DNA of 64,000 nt from Apiotrichum sp. Y4204. Its lineage: Eukaryota > Basidiomycota > Tremellomycetes > Trichosporonales > Trichosporonaceae. The DNA is taken from NCBI GenBank assembly GCA_025531455.1, contig JAMYHL010000034.1, positions 248,001-312,000 on the forward strand. Reading direction: 5' to 3'. The position numbers and the translations under genes are program-made. Shown in pieces: positions 56,465 to 64,000 of the stretch (positions are counted from its first letter, which is position 1; each line of letters starts with the position of its first letter). Below the pieces are notes generated by a model. That model worked only from the letters and a program-made list of their open reading frames with translations. It had not been told where the DNA came from and did no database searches.

Positions 56465-57913
56465 GGTGGGGGTATGGGTATTGGGTATGTGATGGGCGAT
56501 GAAGAGATGGAGAGATGCAGAAATGACAAAGGAGAGAAACAAGAGTGAAGAAATGCTCCGTAATGATCGTTCCACTTGCAGTGGTCGTAGCGGGTGACAA
56601 CTAACTTTTGGTGCTTGTTTACGGTGCAACTAGTACTGGTGTGGTGGCCACAAACAGCTGCTGTAGGTGGAGACGCCATTCAGGGAAAAAATGTACCTCT
56701 AGACCTCTAGGCCTCTTGTAGGACTGTGGTTCTGGCCCCCCTCCTCCTCTCGAGACTCTCCTCCCTGCTCTCGTGCTCCTCCTCGGCCTCGGAGAGCGAC
56801 GACACTGAAAAATAACAAATGTTTAATTTACTCTGGGCCGGGAACGGAGAGAAGCAGACAGAGAAAATTCAGAGCCGCGTAGGCCCACGGCCCAGGGCGG
56901 ACCAGCAGGCGTTGGAGCGCCGCGCGGACGCCGAGCGGTCCCCGCACAGAGAGAGTGAGGGACCACTGTGCGCTGTGTGCTGTATGCATAAGGCATAAGG
57001 GGGGAGGAGGACAGTTACATAATCCTTCCGGCCGAGGTGCAATGCGGACTGGAGAGCCCCGCCTGCATATGACTTGCGCTTGCATCTCTCCGAATGGGGG
57101 GGATGAGAAGCACAACAACCAAAAGCTATAAAAAGAGTTGTTCCGCAATTGGGACCAGCGCTGATCAGGATGGCTATCACCAGAGGAATGCTTCTATTCC
57201 GCACTAGCATTGCACTAGGGACGCAGATCAGGAGCAAAGCGATCTGGTTGATCTGGTCGATCTGGGTATGCTGAGCAATCCCAGAGAACAGAGATGCCAT
57301 CCACAGATCCATGCGTGTCCGTGCAGTATGATCAAGACTGATCCGCATGGGTGCCGATCACACACAGGGCAGAGGGGCAGGGCGCAGGGCCGAGGCCGAG
57401 GCAGACACGGAGATGGAGATGGGGATGGAGATGAAAGATGAAAGGATGCGGGCACAGAAGACCCGGAAGACTCGGAAGTACCGGAGTGATTTGAGCAGTT
57501 ATCTCTCGCATTGTGATTGTGTGGCTACCATCTGCTCCTCTCAATCTCGGCTTTTGCTCTGTTTGTGCCGTCAACTCTGTTCTATCTTTTGTGCATGCGC
57601 TCCTCTAGCTCCTCTCGACCACAGGCACATGCGCATGCACAAGTCGAATTTGCCCAAAGCTAGAGCTAGGGGTGCAGGAATGAGATCATTCCTCGCTCCA
57701 GCGCTCCAGCTTCCACGCGATAATGCTTCCGTCCCGGACGGCAATCGACGGCTCCTATATCCTGGGTCTTATGGAATTCCGGTGGTGAACAAGATGTGGA
57801 ATTGTGGAATACGACTCGGACATCTGCAGTATCTACTCAGTGGGCTAGAAACTAGAAACTAGAAACTAGATACTAGATCCCAGAATCTCGAGCATCACAT
57901 CCCACCATCCACG
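56465..57913. other. Divergent promoter region, 1.4 kb
   Basis: Lies between the membrane-protein gene and BUD16. No gene. A five-copy CTAGAAA-type repeat ends 34 bp before the BUD16 start. Confidence 0.6.
57845..57879. repeat. 7-bp tandem repeat CTAGAAA (x3) + CTAGATA + CTAGATC
   Basis: Five consecutive 7-bp units lie immediately upstream of the pyridoxal kinase ATG (57914), within the likely leader or core promoter. Confidence 0.9.
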
Positions 57914-59291
57914 ATGCTCGACCCGACACGCATCCTCTCGATTCAGTCGCACGTCGTGAGCGGCTATGTCGGTGCGTGGTCCGGAGGCGGAGGCCGAGAG
58001 CTGGAGCGGAGCGGAGCCAGGTCGAGGAGAAAGGAGAAGATCAGAAGATCAAAAGACGACCAGCTCTGACAATAGGTAACCGCGCGGCCACGTTCCCGCT
58101 CCAAACACTGGGCTACGACGTGGACGTGATCAACACGGTGCAGTTTTCGAATCATACGGGGTACGGCTATGTGAACGGGCACAAGACCTCTGCCGCCGAG
58201 CTGCGCGCCGTGTTCGAGGGGCTGTTTACGAACGGGCTGGTGGGGTACTCGCGCGTCCTGACGGGCTATGTGCCCGGTGCGGAGGCGCTGGGCGCTGTGG
58301 GCGAGGAGGTGGAGCGCATGATATCTGAGGCGAACGAGAACGGGGACAAGGTGGTATATCTCCTTGATCGTGAGTTGACAAATCTTGGCTGTTCTGATGA
58401 CAGCCGTGATGGGCGACATTGGCAAGGGGCTGTATGTCCACCCGGACGTCGTGCCCGTGTACAAGCGCATGCTGCGGCTCGCGAGCATCATCACGCCAAA
58501 CCAGTTCGAGACAGAGTAAGTAGCAAGAGGCCCCAACCTTGTTTTCTGACGGCAGACTCCTCGCAGAAGTGAAGATCACCTCGCTCGAGACGCTCCACAC
58601 CGCGCTGCGCGCCCTGCACACGACATACGGCGTTCCGCACGTCGTCCTCTCATCAATACCCCTCCCGGTTTCCCTCCTATCGGCGCTCAACGTCCCCGGC
58701 CCACCAGAGTCGTATAACCGCCTCCTCCCGTCCCCCGCGCCAGGGTGGTACGACGCCATCCCCACAATCGACGCCGACGAGGAAGTACTTGCGTGTTTCA
58801 GCAGTACATTTATAAACGGCCAACTCGAGACGCACGCATTCGCGCTCCCCACCATCAGGGGATACTTTTCTGGCGTGGGCGACCTCTTCTCCGCCCTCGT
58901 CCTCGCGCACTTTAACCCCCCGCCAGGAATCGAGAAGACTCCCTCGTCCCTCCCCCCACTGGCATACGCGGTCTCCCGCGCGTTGCTCACGGTACAGCAG
59001 ATCCTGCTGCGCACGCACATCTTCTCCCTTGAGGCCGCGTCTACCTCTGGAACATCAGGGGTGAACACGCCGCTCTCAGAAGCCAACCCGCAGCCAGACG
59101 CGGTGATTCCCTCTGATGCCGAGCTCGATGCCGCCTCCCCGCCCAATCCCCGGGACCCGAAGCGGAAAGCCCGTCGCATGCGGTTGCGCGAGATGCGCGT
59201 CGTGCCGAACCGCAACCTCATTCTGGATGGTGGGGAGGCGTGGGGCGGCGTGCGGATTGACTGGGACGCCGTGGCCAAGCGGGATAACTGA
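57914..59291 (+). CDS. BUD16: Pyridoxal kinase
   Basis: Phosphorylates pyridoxal/pyridoxine with ATP to make pyridoxal 5'-phosphate. Exons 57914-57971, 58076-58369, 58404-58515 and 58556-59291 give 399 aa. Family landmarks: RILSIQSHVVSGYVGNRAAT at the substrate pocket, FPLQTLGYDVDVINTVQFSN, HTGYGYVNG, LLDPVMGDIGKGLYV, IITPNQFETELL, and the anion-hole/catalytic region RGYFSGVGDLFSALVL with its Gly-x-Gly-Asp. Longer than yeast Bud16 (312 aa) because of polar insertions near residues 225-275 and 335-380. The stop converges on the HEM2 stop 148 bp away. PLP is the cofactor of the HEM1 product encoded at the window end. Confidence 0.93.
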
Positions 59292-59439
59292 GAGATATGT
59301 CGCGACACCCTCACTTCCCTGCTTTCTTCCGCTCTTGACCTCTACATAGAGAGATACCTCCTCGCCCCTCATCCCCTTCTTTCATCCTCCTTACCTCTAC
59401 ATGTACAATAGAACAGTGATGCATGCCAATAATACCACC

Positions 59440-60698
59440 CTACTTCCTCGGCTCGTCAAGCCAGTCGAGCATCTGCGGCGTAAAGTAGCTGAGAATAATG
59501 TTTGCGCCGGCGCGCACAAAGCTCTCGCAGGTCTCAAACGCCATGTCCTTGAGCTCGTAGATGCCCTTCTCGGCACCCGCAACAACCATCGCATACTCCC
59601 CCGAGACCTGGTACACCGCGACGGGGTGGTCTGGCTCGAGCGTCGCGCAGTCGCTGACAATGTCGAGGTAAGGAAGCGTCGGCTTGACCATGAGGATATC
59701 GGCGCCTTCCGCGGCGTCGCGCTTGATCGCGCGGCGTGCAAGCCCGCGCGCATTCGGCGGGAGCTGGTAGCACTTGCGGTTTCCAAATGTCGGTGCGGAA
59801 TCCGCTGCCTCGCGGAAAGGGCCGTAGAGGGAGGAAGCGAATTTAGCGCTGTACGACATGAGGGTGACGCGGTTGGCGAGGCCGGCACCCATGAGCGCGG
59901 CCTTGATGCTCCTGATCCGCCCGTCCATCATGTCCGAGGGGGCGACGCAGTGTGCGCCTGCGCGCGCGTAGGCGAGGGCAACTTCTGCGATACGCTGGGC
60001 GCTCGCATCCGCATCGAGCGTCGGTTGGCCCGAGTGGTTTGGCGGCGGGTGGTCGCACATGATTCCGCAGTGCCCGTTCGAGGTGTACTCGCACAAACAG
60101 ACGTCGACGGCCAGGAAGAGCTGCGGGAAGGCCTTGGAGAGCAGCTGGAGCGCGAGGATCACGGGCGTGTTCGGGTCGTCGGCGGGGCTGCCGCGCTCGT
60201 CCTGGGTGTCAGAAAGGTAAAGGGGGAGGATTACGCCTCTTCCATTTAATGTCTTGTCTCGTGCTCCAGCTCTGTCCCGCTCTGGTCCGCTCTCGCAGCC
60301 CTCGTCCTTTCACACAACTCACCTTGTTCATCTTGAACGGCACGCCAAAGAGAATGACACTGCGCAGTCCCTTTTCCACCAACGGGCGGATAAACGCCTC
60401 AAGCTTGTTCACGCCCCACCGCTTCTGGCCGGGCAGCGTAGAGATGACGGTCTCCGCGTCCGGGTCGTCGGTGATGAAGATGGGGTACATGAACATGTCC
60501 TTTGTGAGGGTGCGGCCCTGGTTCTGGAAGGTGCGCGCCAGGGGGTGGTGGTACCCGCCTTGGAGGATCGAGCTGGGGTTAGTGGGAGCGGAGAGGGGAG
60601 AGGTTGGGAGCTTGACACACCTGATATCCATCGGGGGAGCAGTGAACTGCCGTCAGCGTTCCGCGTCCCAAAGATCGCAAGCTACGTACTTGGGACAT
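59440..60698 (-). CDS. HEM2: Delta-aminolevulinic acid dehydratase (porphobilinogen synthase)
   Basis: Condenses two 5-aminolevulinate molecules to porphobilinogen, the second step of haem synthesis, in the cytosol. Exons (minus) 60698-60690, 60646-60621, 60572-60323 and 60201-59440 give 348 aa (yeast Hem2 is 342). The first coding exon is just 9 nt (ATG TCC CAA) and the second 26 nt. Together they give [20 protein letters not shown], in keeping with family N-termini. Zinc-binding cysteines sit in [13 protein letters not shown] (130, 132, 140). The active-site lysines are in [15 protein letters not shown] (215) and [12 protein letters not shown] (268, Schiff base). ALGO-type metal site residues suggest a zinc enzyme. 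Divergent from HEM1 across 2.4 kb. Confidence 0.96.
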
Positions 60699-63138
60699 GG
60701 TGATTGACCGTTATGGGAGAAAAATGGTTGATAGGTTAGGATCCAAAGAGTAAAAGTCGAGCTAGTCGATGAGATAACACGACAGATCGGACGGCATGTG
60801 CTATCCGCCGACGACACCGACATTGCTCAGCCGATCCACTGCCTCAAGTGTTGAAACGGACTTTAGGCCCCGTCCGTCCTCGGGCCGGCCAGCGGCGAGC
60901 GGCCAGCTAGCGGCCAAAGCCGGACCACGCGCGCGCGGATATACCAAAAATACATCAGGCATCAGGAACCACAGCAAACACCTCGGCGTCCGTCGCAATA
61001 TCATTCATTCATCATTCATGCTTCAACAAGTGCCTGTCATTATCAGCTGATGAGATCTTGGCGTAAATGATTGGTCCGCGTACACCGTCGGACGAAGTGG
61101 GTTGGGCCTCCGGGCAAGCTGGAGCCGAGAAATGTTGGGTGTCGCACCCGGCGCGTCCTGGGGCTCCTCTATCTATCGACGCTGTAGACGCTCTCGCACT
61201 TGGAAGACAGCAGAGCAGCCTCAAGGTGTGTTCTGCTCGTCGGGCGTCATTCTAGATCACTCTCCAGTCCTCATTCAACCTCAGATCACAGTGTTTCGTC
61301 TGTGTTCAAGCTCCCACAATCTAGGAGACGGGGGCGCGCGGCTTGCTCTGTAATGTCCGCCGCTCATTATCAGAATCCATCTGTCATCTAGCTATCAAGC
61401 TGGTAACTGAAGAAGAGATGCATCTCTCTCACCGTGGCCACCAAAGCGAGAATGTCCCAATTGCTGGCAGGTTTGAGAACGGTGGGGCTTCAGCAGTCTG
61501 ACATCTCTGGCGGTTAATTATTTTATAAATATAAATATATTCTCCCCAATACGCCACACGGGCATTAACCTGGAACCCTTGAGCCCCGAGCCTCGATCCG
61601 AGATAGCCCACTTTTGTTGTGTGGGCATCGTTGACTTGACATTTGGAGCTCTGGACAAATTGGACTGCCTATGCTGCGAGTGGAGCTTACAGACCGAGTC
61701 CGCGATCTATGATCTATGATCTAGGTGTATCTCCGGTACAGAATCAGGATACACAGGATCGCTGTCAATCAGTGATCAGTGAGATCGCCCAAAGGAGGGG
61801 GGCTCCGCTCCGCAGTCATGACACAAATGCACTGATAAACGAGCCATGATGAGCGCATGAACGCTGCAGCACTGTCCTCACGACAACATGCACAGAGGAG
61901 AGTGTCGAGTACACTGTACACAGCTATGCATCCATGCAGCTTGCAGAGCTGGCACAGAGCGTAGAACGCATACCACTCGGGGCGTGGGGCTCGGTACTCG
62001 TGTACTCGGCCTCGACTCGGCCCCCAATCAACTCCGATATCCGAATCGGAAAGCGTGCCTGTACGGAACGCGCCCCGGGTGGTTGGCAGGCCCCCTCCAC
62101 CGTCAGGTGACTGATGGATGACGTGCTGCGCCAATGTGCGGCTGGTTATAGCTAGGCCGGCTAGCTATAGCTACCAGATTGCAGAATGGGCATCGAGCAT
62201 CACTCCTACTGGGACTGGAACCGAGTACAACGCATGCAACGACTGTCTGCGATCTGCGTCGGCAGTGCACTGGAGAAAACTCTCTGCTCATCGGGACATA
62301 TCTCGAGTACCTCGCTATCGATGCGGACGCGAACAGCACAACGGGACGCGGGACAGGGAGTAAGGAGTATGGAATGGTGGATAACGCACCGAATAACCCA
62401 GGAGCCAGGATCCCGGAGGGGGCGGTGGTTCTGCCGAGACTGGTGATACGCTTGATCTCGGATAAGACCTGGCGTTTGACAATAGCGGGACGGTGTATGT
62501 ATGGATGTCTGAGTGGCTCGTTACGAGAAACAACACTCTTTGCTGCTGCAGTGTCGGAATCCGTGGAATCGCCGAGAAATTGCATGCACACAAGACGGCC
62601 GTGGGCCGTGGGCGTTTCACATCCGGAGAGACCAGGCGGCGGGCGGCGGGGCAGCGGCAGCGGGCAGGCGGGCACCACCGCTTATTACGCTTCTCCTGGT
62701 CCAGTCAGGACGGCGGAATCACTACTGCACGGGGGAGTCGTATTAGAGCGCCGGCTATTGGCTGAGCGAGGTGGTGGATGGGATCACAGGCACAGGAGCA
62801 GAGGAGAGGTCAGGCAGATGGACACTTTTTTTTTTTTTTCTCCCGTTTTCACCCCTTCCCCTTTTTGGTGTTTCCGAGTCCTGCTGCTGCGCTCCCCCAC
62901 CACCTGCCACTGTGCGCTCGCTGGTAGCACCGACTGCGGGGTGGTGTGGCTGTCGTGCTGACTTGCCCGGCCTGCTCTCTCGCCCAACCACACTCGCCTT
63001 AATAGACTTTGTCTCTCCACATTTCTCTCCCCCTCTCTCCCTCTCCATCTCAGATCACAACCGGGGACACCCCTAGCTTCTCACTCACACCTCGCACTCC
63101 GCATTTCGCATCGAAACTCTAGCACCTAACCCGCCGCA
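60699..63138. other. Divergent spacer HEM2 / HEM1, 2.4 kb
   Basis: No credible gene. CCAAT-type boxes occur at 61068-61074 (reverse), 62024-62030 and 62757-62761 (reverse ATTGG); in other fungi the CCAAT-binding HAP complex controls haem and iron genes. Also a three-copy GATCTAT repeat (61704-61724), a T14 run (62826-62839) and a C/T-rich HEM1 leader. Confidence 0.5.
61704..61724. repeat. 7-bp tandem repeat GATCTAT, three copies
   Basis: Two perfect copies and one ending GATCTAG. Intergenic. Confidence 0.75.
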
Positions 63139-64000
63139 ATGCAGGTCTCCCAGCTCCTCCGCTACTCGGGCGTCTGCCCCTTCCTCGGCCACTCGAGCGC
63201 CGGCTCGCTCCGCGCCCTCGCGAGCAAGGCCGCCAACTCGGGCTCGGCCCTCACCGCCAAGGCCATCGAGTGCCCCATGATGGGCCCGACGCTCGTCGCC
63301 AAGGCGGGTGCCCGCGGCTACGCCTCCGTCGCCGGCAACAAGGAGGTCGAGGCGATCCACAAGGTGGGCTTACAGCAGAGTCGTGTGCTCTCGGGTTCTC
63401 GGTGCTGACTGGCAGCAAAAGGACATTCCCTTCGACCCCTCGGCGACGCCCGTCGGCAACTGCCCGCACGCCAAGGCTGCGCGCGACGCCGCGGCCGCTG
63501 CTGCCCGCGAGGTGCCCATCTCGACCAAGCGGGCCAAGAAGTCTGTCAACGGCTTCGACTACGATGCGTTTTACGTAAACGAGCTTGACAAGAAGCACAA
63601 GGACAAGTCGTACCGCTACTTCAACAACATCAACCGCATGGCCGCAAAGTTCCCCGTCGCCCACACTGCGCGGACTGATGTCGAGGTTGATGTCTGGTGC
63701 TCGAACGACTACCTCGGCATGAGCAAGAACCCGGTCGTCCTCGACACTATGCGCCGTACCCTCAACCGCTACGGCGCTGGTGCCGGTGGCACCCGAAACA
63801 TTGCGGGTAACGGTGCCCTCCACCTTGCCCTCGAGGAGGAGCTTGCTGGTCTCCACCGCAAGGAGGCTGCCCTTGTCTTCTCCTCGTGCTACGTTGCCAA
63901 CGACGCCTGCCTGGCGACCATTGGCTCCAAGCTCCCCGGTTGTGTTATCTTCTCGGACGCCCTCAACCACGCGTCCATGATCCAGGGTGTCCGCCACTCT
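63139..64000 (+). CDS. HEM1: 5-aminolevulinate synthase, mitochondrial (partial, cut at window end)
   Basis: PLP enzyme that condenses glycine and succinyl-CoA to 5-aminolevulinate, the committed haem step, in the mitochondrial matrix. Exon 1 63139-63363; exon 2 from 63416 runs off the window. The Ser/Ala/Arg-rich, acid-poor N-terminus is a mitochondrial presequence. Three Cys-Pro motifs, of the haem-regulatory type known in ALAS presequences, are present: GVCPFLG (Cys13), ECPMMG (Cys45) and NCPHAKA (Cys91). The mature part shows YRYFNNINRMAAKFP, WCSNDYLGMSKNP, RYGAGAGGTRNIAGNG, LEEELAGLHRKEAALVFSSC and SDALNHASMIQG, matching the alpha-oxoamine synthase family. The catalytic lysine lies beyond the window edge. 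Confidence 0.96.

Overview
The window is nuclear DNA of a basidiomycete fungus. Its genes carry many very short GT-AG introns (mostly 33-60 nt, with a sharp mode at 34-36 nt), the coding sequence is GC-rich, and one gene is a CAP59/CMT1-type (GT69) mannosyltransferase. Together these suggest a tremellomycete yeast, possibly in the Trichosporonales. That placement is an inference. Gene models were built by hand: each intron was chosen because it keeps the frame and restores a recognisable family sequence, and the coding length of every complete model divides by three.

Layout. 0-10.6 kb is dense housekeeping: an AP180/YAP180 ANTH clathrin adaptor (+), a FIT-family ER lipid-droplet protein (-), actin-related protein 3 (-), thymidylate kinase (+), and a DUR3-type urea/sodium symporter (-). 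10.6-14.4 kb has no recognisable gene, but GATAAG motifs lie upstream of DUR3. 14.4-23.3 kb holds an orphan seven-helix receptor with a long tail (+), a small secreted GPI-anchored protein (+) and the GT69 glycosyltransferase (-). 23.3-32.9 kb is a gene-poor island with three small unrecognised genes and one possible remnant, rich in short tandem repeats. 32.9-47.8 kb is again housekeeping: a TFIIIA-like zinc-finger protein (-), CHO2 phosphatidylethanolamine methyltransferase (+), Golgi GDPase GDA1 (+), an unrecognised type I membrane protein (+), an intron-containing tRNA-Thr(CGT) (+) and a paxillin-like LIM protein (-). 47.8-51.3 kb is another gene-free stretch.

51.3-64 kb holds a LisH/WD40 protein (-), a fungal multi-pass membrane protein (-), pyridoxal kinase BUD16 (+), delta-aminolevulinate dehydratase HEM2 (-) and 5-aminolevulinate synthase HEM1 (+, cut by the window end). 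The last three are neighbours. BUD16 makes the pyridoxal phosphate cofactor that the HEM1 product needs, and HEM1 and HEM2 catalyse the first two steps of haem synthesis. HEM1 and HEM2 are divergent across a 2.4-kb spacer.

Most notable items: the BUD16-HEM2-HEM1 neighbourhood; the island of small, probably lineage-restricted genes, two of which share exon architecture; a 22-nt intron in the FIT gene; exons as short as 8 and 9 nt; introns that are multiples of three without stops and could be retained; and a 12-bp minisatellite that encodes an open His-Asp-Phe-Asp repeat.
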